Made by a program: the position numbers and the translations under genes
Shown here: in pieces, positions 47,873 to 57,670 of the stretch
Layout of the letters: each line of letters starts with the position of its first letter
Numbering within the stretch: the stretch's first letter is position 1
The notes under the pieces: model-generated
Databases searched by the model: none
Told to the model about the DNA's origin: nothing
What the model saw: the letters and a program-made list of their open reading frames with translations, nothing else
Source of the DNA: Vulcanisaeta sp. JCM 14467
GTDB lineage: Archaea > Thermoproteota > Thermoprotei > Thermoproteales > Thermocladiaceae
Direction of reading: 5' to 3'
Length of the DNA: 64,000 nucleotides
Assembly (NCBI RefSeq): GCF_001316245.1
Contig: NZ_BBDM01000001.1
Span: forward strand, 62,001-126,000

Positions 47873-48910
47873 TCATTGGCTATTTAATGATTCCCTGAGC
47901 ATTGGTATTATGTGGTTATCAATTACGTAATTAATCACTTCCTTACAACCGTTGCAATTAATAGTGGATATCCTGAACGTGGGTATTGACTTATCGATAG
48001 CCGCCACACTGCTCAGCGCCGTATTTACCTCATCCTCTGTGGCGATGTCGATCTTATTCACGAGCAGGAGCAGTGGTGTATTGCTGAAGTTACTTCGTAC
48101 CTCCCTCAGCAGGTTTAACTGCTCCGTTAATGAGTAGCCGCTATGGTTTGTTGGGTCTAGTATAAAGACTATGACCCTCGCCAGGTACTTAAGCGCCAGT
48201 ATCGCCTGAAGTTCAATCTTGTTACGCTCGCTTAACGGTCTATCTAGGAGACCTGGCGTGTCTATTACCTGGACCTTCACGTCGTTTAGCACCGTGAAGT
48301 GACCAACGTGAAGCTCCTTCGTCGTGAATGGGTACTCAGCCACCTTTGGCTTACCACTACTCACGCACCTAACGAAGCTACTCTTCCCAACATTAGGCAT
48401 TCCGGCAACGACTATTGTGAATAGGTTCGGGTCAATGTTAGGTAGCTTATCAAGCTTCGCCGCTGCGTTCTTCAGGAAATCGAGCTCAGGCTTTAAATCC
48501 ATGAGCAAATCCCTAACCCTGGCTAGGAAGCTCCTTCGGGCCTTAATTATGTCGTTATTCATCGTGGCTGATCTAATCGCCATTACGGCATCCTTATAGA
48601 TTGATGAGAGGGCCTTCGTGGCGTGACCCACCTTAGCCAGGGAGTGCTTATACGTGGCTCTATCAATCATTAACTCAATCAACTCCCTATAGAACGGGTG
48701 CAATGAGTCCAGGAAGGGCATCCCGAGAGCCACGTCGCGAAAGGCATCGGTTAGGTACTTCCTGACCTCCCTAACCCTCCTCAACTCAAGCCTCCTCAAC
48801 CTATCAACGCCCGGCTCAATACTTGGATTCCTAGCCTGGAGACTAAAGTAAATGCCAACCACGGCATTCCACAACTCCTCACTAGTCGGTACATGCGGAG
48901 CCCTAATCAC
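47873..48910 (-). CDS. NOG1-family GTPase
   Basis: 345 residues. N-terminal three-helix bundle, then a GTPase domain with G1 VAGMPNVGKSSFVRCV (about residue 170), G2 TTKE, G3 VIDTPGLLDRP, G4 LVNKIDIA. Homologues assist large ribosomal subunit assembly. The frame is intact; there is no C-terminal eukaryotic extension. Promoter in the AT-rich gap after 48910. Confidence 0.9.
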   Translation of the reverse strand: MIRAPHVPTSEELWNAVVGIYFSLQARNPSIEPGVDRLRRLELRRVREVRKYLTDAFRDVALGMPFLDSLHPFYRELIELMIDRATYKHSLAKVGHATKALSSIYKDAVMAIRSATMNNDIIKARRSFLARVRDLLMDLKPELDFLKNAAAKLDKLPNIDPNLFTIVVAGMPNVGKSSFVRCVSSGKPKVAEYPFTTKELHVGHFTVLNDVKVQVIDTPGLLDRPLSERNKIELQAILALKYLARVIVFILDPTNHSGYSLTEQLNLLREVRSNFSNTPLLLLVNKIDIATEDEVNTALSSVAAIDKSIPTFRISTINCNGCKEVINYVIDNHIIPMLRESLNSQ

Positions 48911-49026
48911 GTTAATGGCTGCGTCAATGTTTGTAATTCCCTTAATAAATGTTTAAGTTTAATTAGTAATATACATAGAATAAATAATGACAGTTAATTA
49001 ATAGGTAAGTGACTTATGATTACGTG

Positions 49027-49575
49027 ATGGTCGTTAATAAGCTGAACTTGGCAGGGCTTTTAATTTTCATTGGTGTGGCCGAATTTCTACTACTAATGCT
49101 TATTGCCGAGGCACTATACCCGGGGTACTCCGTTTCTCGGAATTACATTAGTGATTTAGGTGTTGGGCCTGTGGCTTTAATATTCAATTCCTCAATAATA
49201 ATCATGGGACTGCTACTAATAATCGCCGCAGTACTCGTATGGAGACTGAGTAGGGTATTCGCAGTAACGATAGCCTTAACAGGCATTGGTGCAATGGGTG
49301 TGGGTATTTTCCCAGAGACCATGCATCCATTCCACCTAATCTTCGCGCTGATTGCTTTCCTATTTGCATCAATATCATCATACCCAACAATAAAAATATC
49401 AAGGAGCCCAGGCAAGGTGCTATGGCCAATACTGGGCACGATAGGCTTCATAGCCCTATTACTATTTATAAAACATATATACCTGGGCCTGGGCCCGGGC
49501 GGGATGGAGAGGATGATAGTATACCCAAACCTAGTATGGGCCCTGGCTTTTTCCACAGAACTAATGAATCATTAA
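49027..49575 (+). CDS. DUF998 membrane protein
   Basis: About 182 residues from ATG 49027 (GTG 49009 is in frame). Six membrane helices; SVSRNYISDLGVGPVALIFN is the family hallmark, and GIFPETMHPFHLIFALIAF follows. Function unknown; DUF998 proteins have a conserved Asp and His inside the membrane. Confidence 0.82.
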   Translation: MVVNKLNLAGLLIFIGVAEFLLLMLIAEALYPGYSVSRNYISDLGVGPVALIFNSSIIIMGLLLIIAAVLVWRLSRVFAVTIALTGIGAMGVGIFPETMHPFHLIFALIAFLFASISSYPTIKISRSPGKVLWPILGTIGFIALLLFIKHIYLGLGPGGMERMIVYPNLVWALAFSTELMNH

Positions 49576-49814
49576 AATGTAGTTATTATGTGATATCATC
49601 ATCAATATGGCTAGGGCATTCACGGCAACACATAATGGTTCAAGTAGCAAGTTTGCAATAATGAGAGAATAGAGTGTAGGGTTAGAGATGCTATTCAAGA
49701 GATTAAACTAGCCCATAAATCGTGGGTGACTTGAATTTGAGTTATAGGCCCATATAGGAAGAAGTGACGGCTTATTTTTAAGGATAGGTTAATGCGCCCT
49801 AAGTTAATTACACA
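49576..49814. other. Intergenic stretch without recognised features
   Basis: No convincing gene. A short frame (RDAIQEIKLAHKSWVT) near 49687-49737 could be a degenerate fragment but has no start or family match. AT-rich with no guide-RNA boxes. Confidence 0.35.
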
Positions 49815-51527
49815 TTATGGCCTTGCGCATGGCGTATAGACCTTACCTGATGATACGCCAGTTACATAGGAGCCGGTCGGTGCATTGCCCGGGATTAGGG
49901 TGATGGATGTTGATGCTAGGCTAACCGTATTGCTCGACTGGGGCACAACAACGATGTACCACTCAGCATTAACCCAAATAGTCTGGTAAGTGAAGTAGTC
50001 ACAATACATTCTGGAGGTTATTGCATAATTCTCAAAATCTATCGGGAAGGCCGCAATACTCGCCGTTGATAGACTCGAGAAGATTGTCATAGCTGGTGTT
50101 ATGTCCTCGAAGGCGCTCGGAAAGCCCGTATTACTGCCTGTGGCGCCTATGTTGAAGGTCCACGTGATGTTGGGCACAAGCACCTTCGCGCCAGGAGGTA
50201 GCTCTATTTCGTCCCACGGACTTGTCGAAGCACTAATGGATTCACTGGTAGGTGACGATATACTTACGCCAATGAATGGAACTACTTCCTGCCCAGCAAC
50301 CTCTAAGCCAAGGAATATTTCATAACTGGATGTGCTACTCGTTGATGGGGGATTCCACGAATTGGAATTAAATGTGGCTCCAACAGGGTCAGCGACTAAT
50401 GCATTGGTATAGCTTTCGTTGTACCATGCATCACCGGTGTAGTAATCAATGGCGCCTACCTGGTAGCCCTCAAGACCATAGTTATTATACATGGTCGAAC
50501 TCTCCTGGTATTCCTCATAACCAACCACGGTAGTAGGTAAGTAATATAGAACTCCTGAGGGGTTATTAGCTAGATAAGCGACCGTATTTCCAATCAATAG
50601 GCAGGTATCCCAGAGGTATGACCCATTACCATCCTGATAACCCAGTATGCCTGTGGGATATTCTGTACCTGTGAGCATTGGTGTTGCCCATAAGAACGTA
50701 AAGGTACTCGCCACATACACGCCTGGCTCTGGATTTGAATTAAAGTAATGATTGATAACATCGTAGTTGTAATATGCCTCGTAGCATGGGTCAATTGAGT
50801 CTGTGTTGCTGGTTGTTGTTGTTGTTGTTGTGGTTGGCTTCATGATATTAGTTATGACTGTTAGTAGTTGGTTCAGGTACACTGGCCCTATGATTAGTCC
50901 TCCAGCCCCAACCCTCCTTACGATTATCACCACCGGCTCATACCTACTCACTGGTATTATTGGGTATGCCAGTAGGTAGTCTTTACTCGGCATATTCAGA
51001 TTGAGTAATAGCCTGTGGTTTGTCGCCAATGCCCATGAGTAGGCCAGTACAAACTCGATAATGCCTCATCACTACCGTTGGCATAGATACCCACAATATC
51101 ATTCCTGGCAATGGCACCCGCCAAGTCATGAATCACCGGGCTAGTCAGGTTAATGGTCACCCTACTCAACGGGTCGCCAATGATTAGGCTAGGCTCAATA
51201 AGGGACCAATCAATAACGACGACACTGTTGTTGGGTAGGCTAGGCAGTTCATTAAGGCCTATGGACTAATCAATGACTGATTGACACCAACGCTGACCAG
51301 TCTCTGGGTTAGTGTTGTTGGTCCGACCACATAGATTGGGATGTTTAGGCTTATTGGCGAACTAACAACGCCCTGGTTCACCGTAGAGAATTCACCTGCA
51401 CAGCATTACTGGGCCTAACAACGGTGTTGTGGTTAATTAAAAGTCTTGGCAAGACAAGGAAAACCAAAACAACCACGGCAGCAACCACCACGGCGGTTAT
51501 GAGTAAAAGCCTCGATTTAGAGGACAT
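49815..51527 (-). CDS. Exported paralogue B (three frame breaks)
   Basis: About 570 residues reconstructed. ATG 51527 begins MSSKSRLLLITAVVVAAVVV, a signal/anchor very like that of paralogue C. Frame breaks occur near 51392, 51258 and 51055. The pieces read NQGVVSSPISLNIPIYVVGP, LVSVGVNQSLISPIGL, SVVVIDWSLIEPSLI, and then a 404-residue frame to the stop. The N-terminal domain matches A (IVGIY, LIIGPVYLNQLL). The C-terminal portion has DPCYEAYYNYD, Thr/Ser-rich linkers and many aromatic residues; a beta-rich surface protein. A run of about nine Thr lies near residue 68 of the last segment. Confidence 0.65.
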
Positions 51528-51550
51528 ACCCGTCAAAGTAACAAAACCTA

Positions 51551-51592
51551 CGGACTTTTTTTTTTAACTCCGGCTATTCACAAAAAGTGAAT
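51551..51592 (-). promoter_or_regulatory. Conserved promoter element of exported paralogues, copy B
   Basis: On the minus strand: ATTCACTTTTTGTGAATAGC, then CGGAGTTAAAAAAAAAAGTC ending CG. It matches copies A and C. It contains a perfect inverted repeat ATTCAC-N5-GTGAAT (51576-51592), a likely operator for a dimeric regulator. The A-tract is a few bases longer and about 33 nt from ATG 51527. Confidence 0.65.
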
Positions 51593-51839
51593 CGAGCAGG
51601 ATTGAATGTGACCTAGGTTCATGGTCGTTTAATGAGTGTGCGGATGAGTTAATGCCAACCGAATTAAGCGCCTTCCGTGAGTACCGTTTTTGAGCAATGC
51701 CCTCCTTAACCCTGTCTTGTGCGGATAGGTTACAGGGGTATTGGTATGCGAGGTTGGGTGGCTCGTGAGTGAGGGGTGTTACGGTAATTGAGTGGTTCCC
51801 CATGAGAAATGCTTAAAACTCTAGGTTAGGAATCAACCT
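51593..51839. other. Intergenic stretch with tRNA-Thr promoter
   Basis: No gene seen. A TATA box gcttaaaact (51811-51820) sits 27 nt upstream of tRNA-Thr. The remaining bases show no repeat or box motif. Confidence 0.5.
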
Positions 51840-51913
51840 GCCCCGGTAGCTCAGCCTGGTAGAGCGCCTCACTGGTAATGAGGAGGTCCCGGGTTCGAAT
51901 CCCGGCCGGGGCT
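51840..51913 (+). tRNA. tRNA-Thr (anticodon GGT)
   Basis: Acceptor GCCCCGG pairs with CCGGGGC (51906-51912), discriminator T at 51913, CCA encoded at 51914-51916. D arm GCTC-AGCCTGGTA-GAGC, anticodon stem CCTCA/TGAGG with loop CTGGTAA (anticodon GGT), variable AGGTC, T arm CCGGG-TTCGAAT-CCCGG. No intron. The TATA box is 27 nt upstream. Confidence 0.95.
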
Positions 51914-51978
51914 CCACCCCTTTCTATCTATATAAACAATAATTTTTTTTATACCTGCCTGCGATTTTTAATTCCATA

Positions 51979-52303
51979 ATGTGCGGGCAAGAGCTACGGC
52001 AGGGCCGTGGCGCACCCGGTTATAGGGTTACTAAGTTACCGTATAAGGTCAGGGTTTACCTAAATAACCAAGTCCTCATACCGGCTAGCTCGTTAGGTCC
52101 TGGGAATTTCTGGGCTTAAGTATGCCGTAATAACCATCTCCTATAATGGTGTCCCAATCACGATTAAGGGCGTTAAGTTACTTAGGACTAAGCACACCAA
52201 CTCTAGGCAGTTCACGATACCGAGAGAGGTCAGGGAGACCTACGGTATTAAGCCTGGCGATGAGATTGAGATAATAGACATAAAGCCATTTAAGCCGACT
52301 TAA
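51979..52303 (+). CDS. AbrB/SpoVT-type DNA-binding protein (one frame break)
   Basis: ATG 51979 opens MCGQELRQGRGAPGYRV and YKVRVYLNNQVLIPASSLGPG. The frame breaks near 52113 and continues GLKYAVITISYNGVPITIKG to SRQFTIPREVRETYGIKPGD, a clear swapped-hairpin AbrB half (SRQFTIP...GIKPGDEIEII), ending at 52301-52303. The two halves suggest two AbrB-like repeats in about 107 residues. A TATA-like tttatacc precedes ATG by ~25 nt. Its stop overlaps the convergent DUF2079 stop by 4 nt. Probably a transcriptional regulator. Confidence 0.65.
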
Positions 52304-54124
52304 CCACAGATTGGTCCCTTGATTAACAACTGCCTTATGTATATAGTCGTATTCACCACGTAATTCACATAGGCAATTATCACAATACTCCCGTAATACC
52401 TATTGTATATTGTGATTGATGACTCGTTACCACCCGTGATCAGGTCTATCACATGCCCATTAACCTGTAAGTAAGCCATTGTTGTGTTCAGCTGCCTTAG
52501 GTATTCAGGTCCAACCCATGAGTACTCTATCAATATGTCGTATTGACCTGGCGGTAATGTAACGTTTACGGCAAACCAAGCCCCCGGTGGCTCACTCGGT
52601 GTGTGGGTTATTTCGTTATTGACTAACTGGCCGTTTATTGGGGATACCATGTTTGGTATTACGTTTAGAGTAACCGGCTCACATATTACTGGCTTACCTG
52701 TATAGTTCGCCTTAGGACTAGTAATGCGTTTCCAATGACCATGTATACCCCGTAGCCCTCCATAAGTGCCGTATTCACATACTCGTTATATGGCGTGCCC
52801 CACCAGGTGAACCAGAGGCTACTTGGCTGGGCAATTATGTACTCGGGCCTTAGCACGGGTACCACTGCGTGTATGCATTTATGTCATTTGAGAATGGTGG
52901 GTACAGGTTATTCTGTACGAGCACGGTGGCATTACCCGGTATCAACCTGAGTACGTTCCAAACCTCGTAATCTGCCTTAGTGAGTTGGTACTGGAAGTGT
53001 ATGATTGGGCTGACGCCTAGGAGCACCACCAACGTTGAGATCAGTATTAATGCCATTAACCTCCTCTGCTGCTCGATCGGCATTTTCGAAATCGCCATTA
53101 ATGATGCCATTACTATGAATGGTATCGAGAAGGAGCTATATTGGAAGAATGGGTTGTAGTAAATAACGTCACTTGTCAGGAAGGACGCCAGGGGCCAGGC
53201 GAGTGATGGCAATACTAATGGGTCTAGGAATGCCGTGAATGCCGTCGGTGCATAAAGCTCGAGGAAGTATAGGAACTTCTCCGTGCCATAGACCGAGTAT
53301 AGCCTTGGTATCAGTAATGGGTCCTTAATGACCGAAATTATTATGCCGAAGCTGAACGCGAGGCGTACTGCTCAGGCAGTCCGGACAGGGGTGATGCCGT
53401 TGTTGGGCCTAGTGGGTTAAGGATTGACTTCACCCATAGGGCGATTAGGAGGACGGCTATTGATATCGCTATGGTCATAATACCATGCATTAATTCACGC
53501 CTCCTTCTAATGTTCACAGCCACGTAGTACAGGCCAAGTAGTGCCATGGGTATTGGTGCGAACTCGATCGTGCCTAGCGTGAGCAGTAGTACTGGGTAGT
53601 AGATCCTCCATCTCCTCGTTAGTAGTAGGTATGTTGAGTATAGGGCTAGGGGCATGAATATGGTCTCCATGTGAAAGTCGAAGGAGTTTGCCCCCTGAAC
53701 CAGCGGTTCATGAGATAGATAATTGCGAAGAAGGTTCCAAGCCAATCCCTGCCAAGGTGCTTCCCCAGCCAGTAGATCGGTAGTGCGCCCAGGGCTACGA
53801 ATACGGTTTGAGCAACAAGCAGCGTGGCCGGGCTTGGATATGCGGCGTAGATTGGCAGGAATAGGAATAGTGTTGGTGAGAAGTGGACGTCTAGGAAGCT
53901 GTAGCTATGGGCCCTGGCCTGGGTATTATGGCTATATCAACGCTTTCGTAGAATAACCTATGGTAGTAAAGTGTCGACGCCAGCGCCTGGGCGAAGATAC
54001 CTAGGTCAGCGGCGTGGGTGTGGAAGGTTAAGTACTTCAGTAATGCGTAGTAGGACATGATGATGGAGTATGCCGCAATGCCAAGGTAAACCACAAGGTC
54101 TGTTAGGTTAATTAACTTCCTCAT
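52300..54124 (-). CDS. DUF2079 integral membrane protein (about five frame breaks)
   Basis: About 607 residues spread over several frames (breaks near 53900, 53725, 53370, 52855 and 52690). The N-terminus LTDLVVYLGIAAYSIIMSYYALLKYLTFHTHAADLGIFAQALAST (key part DLGIFAQAL) is the DUF2079 signature. Many membrane helices follow (SFDFHMETIFMPLALYSTYLLLTRR; HGIMTIAISIAVLLIALWV), then a C-terminal outer domain (TLPPGQYDILIEYSWVGP). Related proteins are GT-C-like membrane glycosyltransferases. The density of breaks is the highest in the window; a true pseudogene cannot be excluded. Confidence 0.65.
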
Positions 54125-54159
54125 TTATGGAGGTTCATGCTGAGGAATTATTAAAGTAA

Positions 54160-54917
54160 TTACTTCATAAAGTCAAGTATTGAGGGTCCACCAACCCTTT
54201 CACGCCTAATTTCCTGGCAATCAATGCTTATTGACCTGAGGCCATCATTACCGACCTCGAGTATTATCGGCTTCCAGATGTTCGTGAAGGCCGCATTGAC
54301 TATGCAGGAATTCCCGGATTTGACGCACCTAACCACGGAGTTATGGGCATGCCCATGTATTGCAATGACATTATTACTAAATATCGCATTCTCTAAATCC
54401 CGAACCCCGAGACTCGGCCAAATCCTTGGTCCTCACCCTGGAGTGTCTTGAATGTTGGTGCGTAGTGTATTAGGAGGATTGTTAACTCCCTCGATGAGTT
54501 TATTGTCCTCTTGAGCCACTCAACCCTGCGCTTATACGTATCGGCTATGTGCGGTATATGCCTCAACTGCCACGTTGTTGGTTTCTCCAGTGATCCGCGG
54601 GACCCTATTATTCTAAGGGTCACGTCATTTATCGTCAACTTAATCACCTCATCATCAAGCCACCTAACGACACCTAGCTCCCTGGCCCTCGGCATTACCT
54701 CATCATAGTCCTCATTACCTGGTACGGCAATTATAGTATCGCTTAACCTCCTCAACTCATTGATCAATATCTTCAATCCCTCAATCCTCCCATCCTCCAT
54801 CAAGTCACCGGCTATGAGTACAGCATCGAATTTCCCCAAGTCCCTGACAGTCTCCCTAAACCTGGGGAAGTACTTTGGTGAATGAATGTCCGCCGTAGCC
54901 AGTATCCTAGCAACCAT
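54160..54917 (-). CDS. Calcineurin-like metallophosphoesterase (one frame break)
   Basis: About 252 residues. Metal motifs in order: ATADIHSPKYF (DxH), LIAGDLMEDG (GD), AVPGNEDYDE (GNxD variant with Glu), ILLIHYAPT (H), and after the break near 54415 IAIHGHAHNS (GHxH). The tail IWKPIILEVGND completes the fold. It is close to archaeal YfcE-like phosphodiesterases; substrate unknown. Confidence 0.8.
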
Positions 54918-54970
54918 TTAATAGTGCGGTAAAACATATTATTAAATTACTTTTTCAGACCCATGAATAA

Positions 54971-55480
54971 ATGGAGAGCGCCTTCGAACTGCGGAGGTGC
55001 GATCCGGATAATGACATGGATATAATAGTGAGTCTCGAGAGGGATATATTCAAGCCAAGCGAGCAATACACACTTGGTTTCATTAATTGGTTGTGCAGGA
55101 ATTGCACGAATTACTCCTACATAGCATTCATCAGCGGTAAGCCCGTGGGCTACATAATATCGTGTATAGAGGGCTTGGGCAGGGGCCACGTGATATCAGT
55201 TGGTGTGCTGAGGGAGTTTAGGAGGATGGGCATTGGTAATGCACTCATGTGCAGGTCAATATGCGCGATGGCTGAGAGGGGTATTGACCACGTCATACTT
55301 GAGGTTAGGGTTTCGAATACGCCAGCCATAACGCTTTATAGGAAGCTTGGGTTTGAGGTTCGTGACGTCTTGAGGAGTTACTACAATGATGGTGAAGACG
55401 CGTACCTAATGATACTCGAGAATGAGAAGTTTGAGACATTAATACACAACTGCTGCCTAGTAACCAAACAGTCTCCTTAG
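54971..55480 (+). CDS. GNAT N-acetyltransferase, RimI/Ard1-like
   Basis: 169 residues. Acetyl-CoA loop [20 protein letters not shown] (R-x-x-G-x-G/A) and [30 protein letters not shown] are typical of RimI/Naa10, which acetylate protein N-termini. In Sulfolobus the homologue acetylates Alba and other proteins. Start ATG 54971. The 3' end overlaps the flavoprotein gene by 24 nt (convergent). Confidence 0.87.
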   Translation: MESAFELRRCDPDNDMDIIVSLERDIFKPSEQYTLGFINWLCRNCTNYSYIAFISGKPVGYIISCIEGLGRGHVISVGVLREFRRMGIGNALMCRSICAMAERGIDHVILEVRVSNTPAITLYRKLGFEVRDVLRSYYNDGEDAYLMILENEKFETLIHNCCLVTKQSP

Positions 55481-56638
55481 GTACGTCTGCATCCACCTAT
55501 CCTTCTGAAGCGTGTAATCCCTCTTGGGCTCCGGGTCCTTACTAGGCTTCGGTGGTTGCTGGGTGTAGTCGAAGCCGAATTGAACACTAATAGTCTCAAG
55601 CTTACCCTCGATATTGCCAACGTACGCCCAACCAACAAATGCGTACTGCACGGAAACCCTCTCGCCACTGCCCAGGTCCTCGAGTAACTTATTAACGGCG
55701 AATAAAGCGCTCTCAAAGGCGATTTCCTGATTCTTCGGGTAGGGCAGCTTGGCCGCATCACCCGCGGCTAGTACGTCATCGAACTTGGGACTTCTCAGGT
55801 CCGTTGGTGACCTAACCTCGAACCAGTCAGTGCCTAGGCCAGCGTCCTTTATGAATGATGGTGCCCTATTTGGCTCCAGCATGGTGAGTAAGTCGTACCT
55901 ATACCTCTCGCCACTCCTCGTGACCACCTCCTTATCACTCATCTCCACAATCTCCTGGTTAGTAACCAACTCAATACCTGCCTTATCATATATTGCCTTA
56001 ACCACGTCGGCTATGACTGGTGGTTGCGTCTTGTCGTTGGCGTCTATGTGTATTATCCTGACCTTATCCCTAACACCCCTGTGCTTAAGAATCGTGTGAA
56101 TGAGCAACGCTGTCTCCGTTGGCGCTGGGGCGCACCTATACGGCGCCTTCGGTGCGTAGACAATCACCGTACCCTCATTAATACTCCACACCCTATTCTT
56201 GAGCACGTGGACCCTACCGGGGTCGTAAACATTCGCATTCATGTACCAGTACTTGTCGTAGCCGTTTATTGATGAGCCATCAAAAACAACGCCTGGTGCC
56301 AGGACTAGGTAGTCGTAGTTTAGGCTCCTCATATTATTGCCGAAGGAGGTCTCGGAATAATTAACGACCCTATTACCTGGGTCAATGTTAATGACATCGC
56401 CTGTGATTACATCGACGCCCTTCAACCCAACCTCCTCATAACCCCTAATGATCCTTCCATACTCCTCCTCATTAGTTAGCAGTAATGGTCTCGTTGGCCC
56501 ACCCATGTAATGCCCATCCCTAGTTATCACGGTGACCTCGACCAAGTCCTTAGCCTTCTCAATCAGCGTGTTTGCAACGGTCAGTCCAGCGATTCCACCA
56601 CCAATAATTACGACCTTTTTACGGGGCATACCCGTCAT
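55457..56638 (-). CDS. FAD-dependent sulfide dehydrogenase-like flavoprotein (FccB/SQR relative)
   Basis: 393 residues. FAD motif [18 protein letters not shown] (residues ~8-25), central DYLVLAPGV, and [11 protein letters not shown], equivalent to the APYRCPPxP of flavocytochrome c sulfide dehydrogenase, with [11 protein letters not shown] near the C-terminus. It contains only that one Cys, so the disulfide/trisulfide chemistry of true SQR is not expected. Proline-rich C-terminal tail ([16 protein letters not shown]). Membrane association not evident. Confidence 0.75.
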   Translation of the reverse strand: MTGMPRKKVVIIGGGIAGLTVANTLIEKAKDLVEVTVITRDGHYMGGPTRPLLLTNEEEYGRIIRGYEEVGLKGVDVITGDVINIDPGNRVVNYSETSFGNNMRSLNYDYLVLAPGVVFDGSSINGYDKYWYMNANVYDPGRVHVLKNRVWSINEGTVIVYAPKAPYRCAPAPTETALLIHTILKHRGVRDKVRIIHIDANDKTQPPVIADVVKAIYDKAGIELVTNQEIVEMSDKEVVTRSGERYRYDLLTMLEPNRAPSFIKDAGLGTDWFEVRSPTDLRSPKFDDVLAAGDAAKLPYPKNQEIAFESALFAVNKLLEDLGSGERVSVQYAFVGWAYVGNIEGKLETISVQFGFDYTQQPPKPSKDPEPKRDYTLQKDRWMQTYLRRLFGY

Positions 56639-56719
56639 GGGCTTGTTGGGTTACGTAAATATAAAGTAGTGCCCTAAGTTAATTGTGTTAGTAAGGGTGC
56701 ACCTAGTTCAGTTAAATTA

Positions 56720-57622
56720 TCAAATTCTCGACCTGGAGACAACCAGCTTATCACCCACGGTATTAATGGTTAGTAAGCCATCATCACTGAGCCAGGCAAT
56801 GTATGAGAGTAATGCGGAACGGTTCAGTAGATAATTGTGTGGTGAGTCAATGCTTATACCCAGCAATGAGAGTAATCTTACAATTAAATCCTCGAGTACC
56901 GTGGAATCACCAATATTATTGAGGACAAGCTCCCTCAACTTATTTATCGCATTAATATTCTCATTAATTACGCCAACCGCGTCCTGGGGCTTTAAGACCT
57001 CGCCGTGGGCTGGCACGATATACCCGTACTTACCCACGACCTCTAAGAGCTTTCTAAGGCTTTCGAGCGCAAGCCTCGCGTTTAAGTGATATGGCGCCCC
57101 ATACTTCCGAATAACATCCAGTGAGAAGAAGGAGTCCGCAGTGAACAACACATTCCCGTAGGATATACCGACCATCCCCATCGTATGCCCCGGCAGCGGT
57201 ACTACGTCAAACCCCACCTCCCTACGCAAGTCATCCAGGTCCCTAACCGGCACACCCTCAGCCTCAAGAAGCTTGGTCCTGAGTAACTTGGGTGGGAATG
57301 AGCCGAAGAGATAGAGTGGCTCAAGCACGGGTCTCTCGATGAAGGGCCTATCCTCAGGCGTTGCATATACGGTGGCGCCACTCCTCTTAACGAGTAATGA
57401 ATTGCCGCCAATATGGTCTGCGTGATGATGCGTATTAACTATGGCCCTAATCCTCAGGTTTAGGGGTTTGATTGCATTGAATATTCTGCGTCCAGAGTCC
57501 TCGTCAATACCCGTATCAATTATTACGCACTCATTATTATCTATCACTAATACTCCGGCATTCGTCCTGCCAGGTACTACGTATACATTATCCGAGAGCC
57601 TCAGCAGTCTCTGTGTTTGCAT
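56720..57622 (-). CDS. Metallo-beta-lactamase-fold hydrolase
   Basis: 300 residues. Zinc motif VNTHHHADHIGGNS (HxHxDH), downstream LPGHTMGMVGI, LFTADSF (Asp ligand) and VPAHGEVL (His ligand). The N-terminal VYVVPGRTNAGVLVI fits glyoxalase-II-like archaeal members. Substrate unknown. Intact. Confidence 0.88.
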   Translation of the reverse strand: MQTQRLLRLSDNVYVVPGRTNAGVLVIDNNECVIIDTGIDEDSGRRIFNAIKPLNLRIRAIVNTHHHADHIGGNSLLVKRSGATVYATPEDRPFIERPVLEPLYLFGSFPPKLLRTKLLEAEGVPVRDLDDLRREVGFDVVPLPGHTMGMVGISYGNVLFTADSFFSLDVIRKYGAPYHLNARLALESLRKLLEVVGKYGYIVPAHGEVLKPQDAVGVINENINAINKLRELVLNNIGDSTVLEDLIVRLLSLLGISIDSPHNYLLNRSALLSYIAWLSDDGLLTINTVGDKLVVSRSRI

Positions 57623-57670
57623 TGCTGATAATGCATTAAATAGTTTTTAATAAGTAGTTTTACGGCATAC

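Noticed and set aside
49687..49737. Short frame RDAIQEIKLAHKSWVT as a gene remnant
   Set aside because: Too short, no start, no recognisable family.
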